A stretch of 64,000 bases of DNA. It comes from Hyphomicrobiales bacterium. GTDB lineage: Bacteria; Pseudomonadota; Alphaproteobacteria; Rhizobiales; Rhizobiaceae. Location: the NCBI GenBank assembly GCA_900469625.1, contig UBXV01000014.1:284826-348825 (forward strand). Reading direction: 5' to 3'. Both the position numbers and the translations under genes were made by a program. The notes below the pieces were generated by a model that did no database searches, was not told the DNA's origin, and saw only the letters and a list, made by a program, of their open reading frames with translations. Positions 17,012 to 26,134 of the stretch are shown in pieces (the stretch's first letter is position 1; each line of letters opens with the position of its first letter).

Positions 17012-17110
17012 GGGGGCAGCATTCCTCGTTGACGGAATGCAAGAATATTCAAATATTTGCAGAAGCCTCGTCAAGCGCGCAGCGCCGGATCACCCAGTAT
17101 TGGCTGGACA

Positions 17111-17139
17111 TGAAAACGCCCGGCATCTCTGCCGGGCGT
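17111..17139 (-). terminator. Rho-independent terminator of the eryR-eryH-eryI transcript
   Basis: A 10-bp perfect stem (ACGCCCGGCA 17116-17125 with TGCCGGGCGT 17130-17139, loop TCTC) is followed on the minus strand by TTTTC. It lies 157 bp beyond the eryI stop. A second hairpin, ATGGAGCGT/ACGCTCCAT at 17242-17283, sits right after eryI. The rest of 17012-17295 holds no gene. Confidence 0.7.
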
Positions 17140-17295
17140 CTCGCCGCAATGCGCGAGGGAGGATCAACGTGCATTGCGGTATCAGCGTATCTCCAGCAAA
17201 CACGCGAAGCGGTTTGCGCTGGACATGTCTGAAGCAGGCAGATGGAGCGTCTCCCGGGCCGGATCGGGCCGGAAACGCTCCATTGCTCGATCGAA

Positions 17296-17733
17296 TTACT
17301 TCGCCGCGTCGAGACGATCGATCGCGTCGACATTGCCGGCCGAAGGGCCGTTCGGGTCGAACTCGGAGGCGAGCCAGGCGTCGACGATCGACTTGGCCAG
17401 CTCAGGCCCGATGACGCGTGCGCCCATGGTGATGATCTGGGCGTTGTTCGACTTGGCCGCCCGCTCGGCGGAATAGGTGTCGTGGGTCAGCGCGGCGCGG
17501 ATGCCCGGCACCTTGTTGGCCGAGATGCAGACGCCGATGCCGGTGCCGCAGAACAGGATGCCGCGCTCGTTCTCGCCGTCGACGATGGTCTGCGCCAGCT
17601 TCTGCGACAGGTCGGCGTAAAAGCCGGACTGGCTGAGGTCGCTGACCTCGAGGCCGGTTTTGCTCTGCAGGTGCGCGGCGATGACGTCGAGCAAGGGCTT
17701 GCCGGCGCTGTCTGCTCCGATTGCGATCTTCAT
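17296..17733 (-). CDS. eryI: RpiB-type sugar-phosphate isomerase (EryI, D-erythrulose-4-phosphate isomerase)
   Basis: A 145-residue RpiB/LacAB isomerase. It starts [15 protein letters not shown] and contains [24 protein letters not shown] with the catalytic Cys and the TGIG loop, then [17 protein letters not shown]. In Brucella and Sinorhizobium erythritol loci this protein is EryI, which converts D-erythrulose-4-phosphate to D-erythrose-4-phosphate. It follows eryH by 40 bp. The ATG at 17733 is preceded by AAAGGAA. Adjacent ery genes make the erythritol role more likely than pentose isomerisation. Confidence 0.87.
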   Translation of the reverse strand: MKIAIGADSAGKPLLDVIAAHLQSKTGLEVSDLSQSGFYADLSQKLAQTIVDGENERGILFCGTGIGVCISANKVPGIRAALTHDTYSAERAAKSNNAQIITMGARVIGPELAKSIVDAWLASEFDPNGPSAGNVDAIDRLDAAK

Positions 17734-17773
17734 GATGGTTCCTTTCCGTCGTTTTGGTTGGCGTGCGGGGGAC

Positions 17774-18541
17774 TCAGATCGCCCCGGAGACACGCTTGAG
17801 AATGTCGAGATAGCCGTTGACGTCCCAGGCCGAGCGGCCGATGAACAGGCCGTCGATATGCTTCTGGGCAATCAGTTCCTCGCAATTGCCGGGATTGACG
17901 CTGCCGCCGTAGAGCACGGGCACGCGCACGCCGAGTGCGGCTTCAGCCACATCGGCGATGCGCTTGTGGCGCTCGTCGGCATAATCGGATGTTGCCGGGA
18001 TGCCGTTGACGCCGATCGCCCAGACCGGCTCATAGGCAAGCAGGATCGTCGCCTTGCGGGCATCGCCTTCCAGCAGTTCCAGCGCCCCTTCCACCTGCCG
18101 CTTCAACACGGCATCCGCCTCACCCGCTTCGCGCTCGGCAAGCGTCTCGCCGATGCAGATCAGCGGCACCAGGCCATGGCGCACGGCTGCGGCCGTCTTT
18201 AGGCCGACGGTCCGGTCGGTCTCGCCGAAATGCTCGCGGCGTTCGCTGTGACCGAGTTCGACGACGTCAAGATTGCAATCCCGCAGCATCACCGGCGACA
18301 CTTCGCCGGTCCAGGCACCGGCATCGTCCCAGTGCATGTTCTGCGCGCCGACCTTGACGTTGGTTGCGGCCAGCCGATCCTTGACCTGGCGAACGGCGGT
18401 AAAAGGCGGGATGACGAAACGCTGGATGCGCTCATCGCGCGTAGCGTCGGCGGCGGCCAGCCCATCGGCAAAGACCATGGCCTCCGTCAGCGTCTTGTTC
18501 ATCTTCCAGCTTGTGCCCACCCAGAGCTGCGGCTTGGTCAT
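17774..18541 (-). CDS. eryH: Triosephosphate-isomerase homologue (EryH, L-3-tetrulose-4-phosphate isomerase)
   Basis: A 255-residue TIM-barrel isomerase of the TpiA family. It shows [11 protein letters not shown] (catalytic Lys), [10 protein letters not shown] (catalytic His) and AYEPVWAIG (catalytic Glu), with the phosphate loop YGGSVNPGN. In erythritol catabolism this paralogue isomerises L-3-tetrulose-4-phosphate to D-erythrulose-4-phosphate. Its ATG overlaps the stop of the DeoR regulator gene by four bases, so the three genes form one translationally linked unit. A true second TpiA activity cannot be excluded. Confidence 0.88.
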   Translation of the reverse strand: MTKPQLWVGTSWKMNKTLTEAMVFADGLAAADATRDERIQRFVIPPFTAVRQVKDRLAATNVKVGAQNMHWDDAGAWTGEVSPVMLRDCNLDVVELGHSERREHFGETDRTVGLKTAAAVRHGLVPLICIGETLAEREAGEADAVLKRQVEGALELLEGDARKATILLAYEPVWAIGVNGIPATSDYADERHKRIADVAEAALGVRVPVLYGGSVNPGNCEELIAQKHIDGLFIGRSAWDVNGYLDILKRVSGAI

Positions 18542-19329
18542 GTTTTCTCCGATATTTTTCGTGTGTCGACCTGGACCAGGCGAACGCCGGCTTCGCCGAG
18601 CGCCTCGGCATGCTCGTCCGCCACCTCGGCGCCGGTCAGCACCGCGTCGAAGGCGTCGAGCCCGGTCAGGAAATGCAGGGCGGACCGGCCGAACTTGTCG
18701 TGATCCACCATGAGATACTTGCGCGCGGCCGACTTCACCATCAGGCGCTTGGCCTGCACGACCTCCTGGTCCTGGTGGAAGGCTGCCGTTCCCGCGACCG
18801 CGGAACTGGAAAGGAAGGCGATATCGACGCGCAGCGAGCGTAGCGCCTCTTCGGTGACGATGCCGAAGAAACCATTGAATTTCTTGCTGTACTGGCCGCC
18901 GAGCGCGATCACGTTGAGGCCGGGCGCGCCCGACAGGCTGGCGATGACGCCAAGATTGTTGGTGATGACGGTGAGCGGCCTGATGTCCCGGATGAAGGAC
19001 GCGATCGCGCCGGCCGTCGAGCTGTCGTCGATGAGGATGCTCTGTCCCGGCTCGATCAGGCCCGCTGCATATTCGGCGATGCGGCTCTTCTCGGCGGCGG
19101 CAATCTTCTCGCGGTAGCGGAAGTCGCTTTCGAACTGCGGGCTCGACTGGATCGACGCGCCACCATGCACCTTGCGCAACAGACCGGCCTGCTCGAGGTC
19201 GTCGAGGTCGCGATGAACGGTCATCTTGCTGACGCCAAAGCGCAGCGCCAGATCCTCGACGGACGCCGTGCCGGCCTCCATCAGAACATCCATGACCGCC
19301 TGTCGCCTGTCTTCCGGCTTCATCGCCAT
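18538..19329 (-). CDS. eryR: DeoR-family transcriptional regulator (EryR-like)
   Basis: A 263-residue regulator with an N-terminal DeoR HTH (ASVEDLALRFGVSKMTVHRDLDDLEQ) and a C-terminal DeoRC sugar-phosphate-sensing domain (ILIDDSSTAGAIASFI; VITNNLGVIASL). It heads the eryR-eryH-eryI unit, as in other rhizobial erythritol loci. ATG 19329 is chosen, with GAGG four bases upstream; ATG 19323 is possible. It probably represses its own AT-rich promoter immediately upstream. Confidence 0.85.
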   Translation of the reverse strand: MAMKPEDRRQAVMDVLMEAGTASVEDLALRFGVSKMTVHRDLDDLEQAGLLRKVHGGASIQSSPQFESDFRYREKIAAAEKSRIAEYAAGLIEPGQSILIDDSSTAGAIASFIRDIRPLTVITNNLGVIASLSGAPGLNVIALGGQYSKKFNGFFGIVTEEALRSLRVDIAFLSSSAVAGTAAFHQDQEVVQAKRLMVKSAARKYLMVDHDKFGRSALHFLTGLDAFDAVLTGAEVADEHAEALGEAGVRLVQVDTRKISEKT

Positions 19330-19372
19330 CCGCCTCGATCCGAAGGCGCGGGAGCACGCCATCATGCCTGGG

Positions 19373-19426
19373 AAGATAACACTTGAATGTTATATTTCAA
19401 TATCAGGAATGATACTTTGTGATATT
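19373..19426 (-). promoter_or_regulatory. AT-rich promoter and operator of eryR-eryH-eryI
   Basis: On the minus strand TTGAAA (19400-19395) and TATCTT (19378-19373) are spaced by 16 bp, a good sigma-70 match. An inverted repeat AATATCA (19399-19405) with TGATATT (19420-19426) overlaps the -35 region and reaches to the stop of eryC. The stretch is strikingly AT-rich against its surroundings, as expected for a DeoR operator. Confidence 0.5.
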
Positions 19427-20365
19427 TTAATGTGATTTTGACCGTCGATTGAACCCGGTGTCGATGTAGGGCTCCCAGAAAGCCACGGATTCGCGGATCA
19501 TATCGACGACGTTGTGATCGGTCGGCTCGCGCTCGCGGAAGGACAGTTCCAGGCAGATCTCGTTGTCCGTGCCGCCGCCGGCCCTGACCGCGTCGATCAG
19601 CTTTTCCGGCGTGATGCGCCCGTCCCTGTTGTAGGCGGCGGTGAACGGCCAGTGGCCGCCCTTGTTCATCGACGACTGCTTGATGTGGATGATCGGCGAG
19701 CGCTGAGGGAACGCGCCAGCCCAGGCATAGGGGTCGATATCATCAGGGTCGGAGGACGTGACGTCGCCGTGGTCGATATCGACCATCATCTTCATAGGGA
19801 TCGCCAGCTCCGCCTCGGCAAGCCGCTGGTCGAGCGCGCGGCATTCGGCGATGGTGTGGCCGAACTCGCGGCCGACCGACATCGGCTCCCAGAACACATA
19901 GGAAAGGCCGGCAGCCTTGCCGTGTTCCGCCACCTCGCGCCAGCAATCGATGGCGATCTTCATCAGCGCCTCGCGCCGGGCCGGATCGTCATAATCCCTG
20001 AGCGTGAAGATCGCGAACTGCGTGCCCATGCCGGACGCGCCCAACTCGGCGGATATGTCGGCGAAGGTCTTGAACCAGTCGACGTAGTAACGCCGCACAT
20101 CCGGATCCGGATGGCCGAAATGATTGAGCCTGCCATAGGGCCCGGTCATGCCCGAGGTGATCTTCACGCCGGTGCGGCCAAGCGCTGCCCGGAATTGGCG
20201 TATGGTCTTGGAGATCGTCGCCGCCGGCCAACCCGGATTGACGAACTCGTGCGTCAACTGCACATGGCCGATGCGGATTTCCTCGCCGATCGTCTCGATC
20301 AGGTCGTCGGGCTCGGCAAAGCGGTTGACCAGCGGATTGGTGTTGAGCGACAGCGTGAAAGCCAA
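19427..20365 (-). CDS. eryC: Sugar-phosphate isomerase/epimerase EryC (tetrulose-phosphate racemase type)
   Basis: A 312-residue xylose-isomerase-like TIM barrel, the same size as Brucella EryC. Metal-site segments include MMVDIDHGDV and IHIKQSS, and the C-terminal EICLELSFREREP carries the final Glu. In the revised erythritol pathway EryC converts L-erythrulose-1-phosphate to D-erythrulose-type intermediates. The start is TTG at 20365, supported by AGGAG eight bases upstream and no suitable ATG. It lies 14 bp after the HAD gene. Confidence 0.8.
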   Translation of the reverse strand: MAFTLSLNTNPLVNRFAEPDDLIETIGEEIRIGHVQLTHEFVNPGWPAATISKTIRQFRAALGRTGVKITSGMTGPYGRLNHFGHPDPDVRRYYVDWFKTFADISAELGASGMGTQFAIFTLRDYDDPARREALMKIAIDCWREVAEHGKAAGLSYVFWEPMSVGREFGHTIAECRALDQRLAEAELAIPMKMMVDIDHGDVTSSDPDDIDPYAWAGAFPQRSPIIHIKQSSMNKGGHWPFTAAYNRDGRITPEKLIDAVRAGGGTDNEICLELSFREREPTDHNVVDMIRESVAFWEPYIDTGFNRRSKSH

Positions 20366-20379
20366 GGCGGTACTCCTGA

Positions 20380-21219
20380 CTACCAGAGGAATTTCGGAAG
20401 GATGAAATCAGGTGTCGCGCCATGCTCGGCAAAGAGCTTTTGCCGTTCCGCGCCGGTGGCGTGCTCCAGGATGCCCGTGGTCACCAGCACCGAGGCGAGG
20501 CCGGCACCCGCGGCACCGGCGATATCGTGCTCGATGCTGTCGCCGATGGCGCAGACGCGCGACGGATCGGGACGACCGAGGAAATCGAGCGCGAAATCGT
20601 AAATGTCGCCGAAGGGCTTGCCGATCCAGCGCACCGTGCCGCCGAGTTCCTCATAGAGTTCCGCAATCCGTCCGGCTGCGAAGGCCGTTCCGGTGCGGGT
20701 CAGCATCACCTTGTCGGGATTGGTGCAGAGGCACGGCACGCCGCGCCGCGCCGCGGGCGCCAGCAGCGCCTCGTAATGCGAAAGCGGCAGCACATCGCCC
20801 TCGCTGCCGGCGAGCAGCACGACGTCCGCATCCGCGCCGCTTTCGGTGCGCTCTAGGTCGAGCCCTTTCACCGGCGAAAGATCGTTGTCGCGGCTGATCA
20901 ACAGGCACTTCTTCACGAGCCCTCCGGCCTCGGTACCCTCTTTCTTCAGCATCTGCCAGGCGACCTCGCCCGAGGTCAAAAACCAGTCCCAGCTGCCGGC
21001 GACGAAGCCGAGATCGACGAGGCGACGATCGTTTTCCGCCGAACGCTTGCCGGAATTGGAGAGAATGATGAGGCGCTTGCCATGGTCCTTCAGCCGCACC
21101 AGCGTCTCGGCTGCCCCCGCATAGGGCCCGCGCCCGTCGCGCAGCACGCCGAACTGGTCGATGAGGAAGGCATCGTAGCGATCGGCGATATCGGCAAGGC
21201 CGGCGATCTCGGTCGTCAT
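20380..21219 (-). CDS. HAD-superfamily class IIA hydrolase-like protein
   Basis: A 279-residue HAD protein of the class IIA type, like sugar or glycerol phosphatases. The nucleophile motif is IDQFGVLRDG, where the usual second Asp of DxD is replaced by Phe; related hypothetical HAD-IIA proteins have an aromatic here. Motif II is ILSNSGKR, and motif IV is CAIGDSIEHDIAGA. ATG 21219 overlaps the kinase stop by four bases. Located among polyol genes, it may remove phosphate from a dead-end sugar phosphate. Substrate unknown. Confidence 0.75.
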   Translation of the reverse strand: MTTEIAGLADIADRYDAFLIDQFGVLRDGRGPYAGAAETLVRLKDHGKRLIILSNSGKRSAENDRRLVDLGFVAGSWDWFLTSGEVAWQMLKKEGTEAGGLVKKCLLISRDNDLSPVKGLDLERTESGADADVVLLAGSEGDVLPLSHYEALLAPAARRGVPCLCTNPDKVMLTRTGTAFAAGRIAELYEELGGTVRWIGKPFGDIYDFALDFLGRPDPSRVCAIGDSIEHDIAGAAGAGLASVLVTTGILEHATGAERQKLFAEHGATPDFILPKFLW

Positions 21220-22502
21220 AATACACCTGCCTGTCTTGCGCCCATCAGCGCCAGCCGCGCCGTGCCGGCTGCCGCCTCTTCGGAACGCACCGTCAGGAAC
21301 GGCACGCCGAGCTTGCGCGCCCGGATCGCCGACCACGCCGCATTTTTTGCACCGCCACCGACGGTGCGGATGGAGCCGAGCTTCGGGCCGCCGAGCGCCG
21401 TCAGCCTGCCGTAGGCAAGACTTTCGATGCCGGCAATGCCCTCGAAGATCGCCTTCAGGAAGATCGCATCATCCTGCGGTCGCGGTGTCAGGCGCGGCTC
21501 CAAATTCGGGTCGGCGATGGGAAAACGCTCACCCGGCTTCGTCAGCGGATAGTAGTCGAGCCCGGTATCGCCGGCCGGGTCGATGCGCGCGGAAAGCGCC
21601 TCGATCTCTTCGGCGGAGAAATGTTCAGCCAGCACGACGCCGCCGGTGTTGGACGCGCCGCCGGCCAGCCACATGTCGCCGATGCGGTGGCTGTAGAGCC
21701 CATATTCCGGCGCAAACAGCGGCCGGTCGGAAAGCAGCTTCACCGTCAAGGTCGTCCCGAGCGCGGTCACGCCATCGCCCGGCCGATCGGCTCCGGTCGC
21801 CAGAAACGAAGCGCAGCCGTCGGTGGTGCCGGCAACGACGACCACCTCGCGCGAAAGGCCGAGTGCCTCGGCGGCTGAAGGCGAGATCGTCGCGACCGGC
21901 TCGCCGGCCGCAAGCACCTCCGGCAGAAATCCGGTCCGCGCACCGGTCTTTTCGATCCACTCCGGCCAGCACCGGGCGACCGGATCGTAGCCGGTCTTCA
22001 AGGCATTGTTCTCGTCGGACACGTCGTAGAGCCCGGTAAAATGTCCGGCCAGCCAATCGGCCTGGTGGATGATCCGAAAGACACCGGGGAGCGACTGGAA
22101 TGTCAGCACCTTGGCAAGACCGGATGTGGCGCCGTGCGCGGCACTTTCCTTCGGCGCGTGGGCGGCAATCGCCGCAAGGATTGCGGCATCGCCAACCGGA
22201 TCGTTGTACATCATCGGACGAGCCAGCGGCGCGCCGTCGGCGGCGACCGGCAGCATGGTGCCCGAGGTGCCATCGACGCTGATCGCCCGGATGGCTCCGC
22301 GATCGACCGCCGCGAGCACGCCGCCGAGTGCCGCCTGCACCGCCTTCCACCAGCCGACAGGATCGCGGTGATCGTCCGAGAATGCTGAAAGTCTGGCAGC
22401 GTCAGACGCGACGATCGCGCCGTCGGGCGTCATGGCGACGGCGCGCGCCCCCGATGTGCCGATGTCGATGCCGACGACGAGCGCGTCGTTTCTTCCGCTC
22501 AT
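21216..22502 (-). CDS. FGGY-family carbohydrate kinase (D-ribulokinase-like)
   Basis: A 428-residue kinase of the FGGY/ASKHA fold: ATP-site GIDIGTSGARAVAM, substrate-site ISVDGTSGTML and MMYND, and adenosine motif TVGGGAKNAAW. It is shorter than EryA and resembles the cyanobacterial/plant D-ribulokinase branch. It overlaps both neighbours by four bases (ATGA), so it is coupled to the class II aldolase upstream and the HAD gene downstream. A kinase-aldolase pair suggests a ketose phosphorylated and then split. Substrate inferred only. Confidence 0.82.
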   Translation of the reverse strand: MSGRNDALVVGIDIGTSGARAVAMTPDGAIVASDAARLSAFSDDHRDPVGWWKAVQAALGGVLAAVDRGAIRAISVDGTSGTMLPVAADGAPLARPMMYNDPVGDAAILAAIAAHAPKESAAHGATSGLAKVLTFQSLPGVFRIIHQADWLAGHFTGLYDVSDENNALKTGYDPVARCWPEWIEKTGARTGFLPEVLAAGEPVATISPSAAEALGLSREVVVVAGTTDGCASFLATGADRPGDGVTALGTTLTVKLLSDRPLFAPEYGLYSHRIGDMWLAGGASNTGGVVLAEHFSAEEIEALSARIDPAGDTGLDYYPLTKPGERFPIADPNLEPRLTPRPQDDAIFLKAIFEGIAGIESLAYGRLTALGGPKLGSIRTVGGGAKNAAWSAIRARKLGVPFLTVRSEEAAAGTARLALMGARQAGVL

Positions 22503-23551
22503 TGCAGCGCCTGCCCTGCCCGGTTGAGCTTCTGGCGATATTTTTCGGCATCCCAGCCCAGCAGTTCGGCATTCTCCGCCTCGCTCAGGTAGCGCAGCCG
22601 TCCGCTCGCCGGGATACGGGCCGTAACGTCGGCAAGGCAGCGCGCCATGGCAAGCGCGCCGGCCGAGATGCCCTTCTCGACGAGCACCCCCTTGCCGGGA
22701 AAGAGCAGGAGCGGCGGCAGACTTTCGCCCCGGTCTCGCCGTGTGGTCTCGATTGATACCGCCGTCTCATCAGGCGCAGCGATGACGCAGCCCTTGCCGA
22801 GGAAGATGACATGGTCGGGATAAAGGCTGCCGCCGGCGGCGATACGGCAGCTCTCAAGGTCGGTGGCAACCGCATGCAGCCTGATATCGTCGGGCAGGCT
22901 GTAGCCACTGTTGACCGCAAGCCGCGACAGGGCCGCAAGATCCGCTGCGGGTGCGGCCCGGCGCTGCACCGTCAGCCGCCGCGAGACGTCGGTCAGAAGG
23001 ATCGCCGCATCGGCGACCGTCTCGGCGGCAACGGCAAGACCGTGATTGCCAAGCACCAGAACGGCGGTCTTCTCCTGCATGCGCTCGGCAATCGCCCGGG
23101 CGAGCGGCAGGCCCGGCCGGGCATAGGGCACGAACACGTGCGGGATACCGGCGAGACGCTCGGCGGCGATGGCGGCGCCGTTCGTCTGCACAGCGGTCGC
23201 GATGGTCTCGACGCAATGGACGTGGATCACCACCTTCTGCGGCATCAGCGCGTGCACGGTGGTCTCGATCGAGGGCCGCAGACCCGAAGGGTTCATCTCA
23301 GATATGACGAAGTCCTGCGCCTTTTCGCAGGCCGGATCGTTCCGGTCCAGTGCGTCGAGCAGCGGGTCGAGCGCCACCGGCACCATGACGTCGCGTTGCC
23401 GTGCCTGGGCGAGCCAGAGGCCGGAAGCCTTGATCCAGAGCGTGCCAAGCTCCTTGATCGACGTGTTGCCACCCGCCCCCTGAACCAGCAGTGGATCGGC
23501 GCCGACACGCGCCGAGATATCCAGCAAGGCCTCGAATTCCAGACTGCGCAT
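22499..23551 (-). CDS. Class II aldolase/adducin family protein
   Basis: A 350-residue protein. The N-terminal ~210 residues form a class II aldolase domain (LVQGAGGNTSIKE; metal histidines in VIHVHC and GNHG). The C-terminal part resembles the aldolase half of RhaD-type proteins and ends in a small helical region. Class II aldolases cleave sugar phosphates such as fuculose-, rhamnulose- or ribulose-type phosphates with a bound divalent metal. The ATG at 23551 has GAAGGAGAG upstream. Its partner kinase overlaps downstream. Actual substrate unknown. Confidence 0.8.
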   Translation of the reverse strand: MRSLEFEALLDISARVGADPLLVQGAGGNTSIKELGTLWIKASGLWLAQARQRDVMVPVALDPLLDALDRNDPACEKAQDFVISEMNPSGLRPSIETTVHALMPQKVVIHVHCVETIATAVQTNGAAIAAERLAGIPHVFVPYARPGLPLARAIAERMQEKTAVLVLGNHGLAVAAETVADAAILLTDVSRRLTVQRRAAPAADLAALSRLAVNSGYSLPDDIRLHAVATDLESCRIAAGGSLYPDHVIFLGKGCVIAAPDETAVSIETTRRDRGESLPPLLLFPGKGVLVEKGISAGALAMARCLADVTARIPASGRLRYLSEAENAELLGWDAEKYRQKLNRAGQALQ

Positions 23552-23564
23552 CAAATGCTCTCCT

Positions 23565-25097
23565 TCAGGCCGCCGCCTGCTGGCGTTCCAGCCAGCCGGT
23601 GAAAGCCTGCCGTTCGGCCGGCGTCATGTGCAGGCCATGTTTCGTCCGACGCTCAAGAAGATCGTCCGACGTCATCGCCCATTCGGTGTCGATCAGGAAG
23701 CGCGCCTCACGCTCGTAGAACAACGGATTGAAGGCGGCGCCGAGATCGCTGAGCGACCGGGCATTGCCGATCAGCTCATGCGTGCGCGTACCATAAAGCC
23801 GCGCATAGTGCTTGGCGAGATCGGCCGGAAGCCAGCGATAGCGCGCCCTGAGATCCCCGAGAAACTGCTCGAAATCGGCATTGGCCATATCACCACCCGG
23901 CAGATGCGCCTTGGCGGTCCAGGCAGCGCCCATCTCAGGAAAGAACGGCTTCAGCCGCTCGAGCGCATGCTCCGACAGCTTGCGGAACGTGGTGATCTTG
24001 CCGCCGAAGACCGACAGAAGCGGCGCCTGGCCATTTTGCGCGTCGACCTCGAAGATGTAGTCGCGGGTGACCGCCGAGGGGTTTTCGGCGTTGTCATCAT
24101 AGAGCGGGCGCACGCCGGAGAAGGAGTGGACGATATCGTCCTCGGTCAGCTGCTGCTTGAAATAGCGGTTCACCGACTTCAGGAGATAGTCGATCTCGTT
24201 GCCGTCGGCCGACACATCCTCCGGTCGCCCTTCATAGGGAATGTCGGTGGTCCCGATCAGCGCCAGGTCGTTCTGGTAGGGATTGATGAAGATCACCCGC
24301 TTGTCCGGGTTCTGCACGAGATAGGCCTGCCGCCCCTCCCAGAATTTCGGCACGACGATATGGCTGCCCTTGACCAGCCGCACGCTGCGGCTGGAATTGA
24401 GCCCGGCGATCCGGCCGATAACGTCGTTGACCCAGGGGCCGGCGGTGTTGACGACCGCGCGGGCCCTCGCCTCGGATTTCGCGCCGGTGCGCAGGTCCGT
24501 CATCTCCACCTGCCAGAGCCCGTCGACCCGACGGATCGCGCTGCAGGCGGTGCGTGTCAGCACCCGCGCGCCCTTCGTCTGCGCGTCGAGCGCGTTCAGC
24601 ACCACGAGCCGGGCGTCATCGACCCAACAGTCGGAATATTCGAAAGCCTTGCGGTAGTCCCGCTTGATCGGAGCGCCCTCGGGCGCGGTGCCAAGATCCA
24701 GGCTGCGCGTACCCGGCAGGCGCTTGCGACCGCCAAGATGATCGTAGAGGAAGAGCCCGAGCCGGACGAGCCAGGCGGGCCGGTCGGCCGGATTGTGCGG
24801 CAACACGAAGCGCATCGGCCAGATGATGTGCGGGGCGGAGGAAAGCAGCACCTCGCGCTCGATCAGCGCCTCGCGCACCAAACGGAATTCGTAATATTCA
24901 AGATAGCGCAAGCCGCCATGGACGAGCTTGCCCGAGCGCGAACTCGTGCCCTGCGCCAGATCGTCCTTTTCGCACAGCAGGACCGAGAGCCCTCGCCCGG
25001 CGGCATCACGCGCGATGCCGGCACCATTGACGCCGCCGCCGACGACGAAGAGATCGTATATTCCCGTCTCGGAACCCACGTTCTTGCCCCCTGTCAT
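23565..25097 (-). CDS. eryB: Erythritol-phosphate dehydrogenase EryB (GlpD-like flavoprotein)
   Basis: A 510-residue FAD-dependent dehydrogenase homologous to GlpD: FAD-binding VVGGGVNGAGIARDAAGRG, then LVHGGLRYLEYYEFRLV and the C-terminal GlpD domain. In rhizobial/Brucella erythritol loci this is EryB, which oxidises erythritol phosphate to erythrulose phosphate and passes electrons to quinone. Its ATG overlaps the upstream stop by one base (TGATG); no good ribosome site is visible, so translation is probably coupled. A plain glycerol-3-phosphate dehydrogenase is the alternative. Confidence 0.82.
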   Translation of the reverse strand: MTGGKNVGSETGIYDLFVVGGGVNGAGIARDAAGRGLSVLLCEKDDLAQGTSSRSGKLVHGGLRYLEYYEFRLVREALIEREVLLSSAPHIIWPMRFVLPHNPADRPAWLVRLGLFLYDHLGGRKRLPGTRSLDLGTAPEGAPIKRDYRKAFEYSDCWVDDARLVVLNALDAQTKGARVLTRTACSAIRRVDGLWQVEMTDLRTGAKSEARARAVVNTAGPWVNDVIGRIAGLNSSRSVRLVKGSHIVVPKFWEGRQAYLVQNPDKRVIFINPYQNDLALIGTTDIPYEGRPEDVSADGNEIDYLLKSVNRYFKQQLTEDDIVHSFSGVRPLYDDNAENPSAVTRDYIFEVDAQNGQAPLLSVFGGKITTFRKLSEHALERLKPFFPEMGAAWTAKAHLPGGDMANADFEQFLGDLRARYRWLPADLAKHYARLYGTRTHELIGNARSLSDLGAAFNPLFYEREARFLIDTEWAMTSDDLLERRTKHGLHMTPAERQAFTGWLERQQAAA

Positions 25098-26134
25098 CAG
25101 CACGGATTGACCGGCGGCAAGCCGGCGATGTAGCGGCGCACTTCCTCCGCCGCCATCTCGGCGGCATAGGTGACTGTGCGCACCGATGCGCCGGCGATAT
25201 GCGGCGTCAGCGTCACGTTCGGAAGCTGCAACAGCGGCCAGTCCTCCGGCACCGGCTCCACTGAAAATGTCTCGAGCATGGCCGCCGAAAGATGCCCGCT
25301 CACCAGGTTTTCGTAGAGCGCGTCATAGTCGCAGAGCGGTCCGCGTGCCGTGTTGACGAAGATCGCACCGGGTTTCATCTTCGCGAAGGTCTCGGCATTC
25401 ATCATGTTGCGGGTTTCCTCGGTGACGCGCGGATGCAGCGTCACGAGGTCGGAGCGCGACAGGAGGCTGTCGAGCGAGACCTGCTCGACACCGGCATTGA
25501 GATCGTCGGCCGACAGCTGCACATAGGGGTCGTGCACCAGGACCTTGGTGCCGAAGGCCCTGAGCAGCCGGACCACCTTGGTGCCGATATTACCGTAACC
25601 AATCACGCCGACGGTCATCTCGCAGAGTTCGCGGCCGGTGCGGTCGGCGCGGTAGAGATCGCCGCGCCACTCACCCCTGCGCAGCGCCTCGTGGCCGGTG
25701 CGGATCAGCCGCGTCTCGGCGAGGATCGCGCCCAGCGTGAATTCGGCAACGGCGCTGGCATTGCGGCCGGGCGTGTTGACGACGCTGACGCCGGCGTCAC
25801 GCGCCGCCGCCATGTCGATGTTGACAGGCCCGCCGCGAGAGACGGCAACGAGCTTCAATCCGGGAAGCGAGGTCAGCATGCCGCGCGAGAGCGGCGCCAG
25901 CTGCGTCACCAGGATTTCGGCGTCGCCGATGAAGTCGATGATGTCGTCGGCCTTGCCCAGATACTCCTTCAGGCCATCCATGCCTTCGACGGCGTAGCCG
26001 TGTTCCATCGGCACGTCGGGCCAGGGCAGTTCGAGGGTACGGATGTCATGGCCGTCGCCGCTTGCTTCGACGATCTTGTCGCGAAACACGTCCGGCAACA
26101 TGAACCGGTCGCCGATGATGGCTATCTTCTTCAT
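25097..26134 (-). CDS. D-isomer-specific 2-hydroxyacid dehydrogenase
   Basis: A 345-residue NAD-dependent dehydrogenase of the phosphoglycerate/glyoxylate reductase family. The Rossmann motif is VGVIGYGNIGTKVVRLL. Catalytic Arg lies in NTARGP, Glu in METFSVEP-like context and His in TPHIAG. It overlaps eryA by four bases. The core erythritol pathway of Brucella does not need this enzyme, so it probably acts on a side product (for instance a hydroxy acid) or on another polyol. Substrate unknown. Confidence 0.83.
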   Translation of the reverse strand: MKKIAIIGDRFMLPDVFRDKIVEASGDGHDIRTLELPWPDVPMEHGYAVEGMDGLKEYLGKADDIIDFIGDAEILVTQLAPLSRGMLTSLPGLKLVAVSRGGPVNIDMAAARDAGVSVVNTPGRNASAVAEFTLGAILAETRLIRTGHEALRRGEWRGDLYRADRTGRELCEMTVGVIGYGNIGTKVVRLLRAFGTKVLVHDPYVQLSADDLNAGVEQVSLDSLLSRSDLVTLHPRVTEETRNMMNAETFAKMKPGAIFVNTARGPLCDYDALYENLVSGHLSAAMLETFSVEPVPEDWPLLQLPNVTLTPHIAGASVRTVTYAAEMAAEEVRRYIAGLPPVNPC

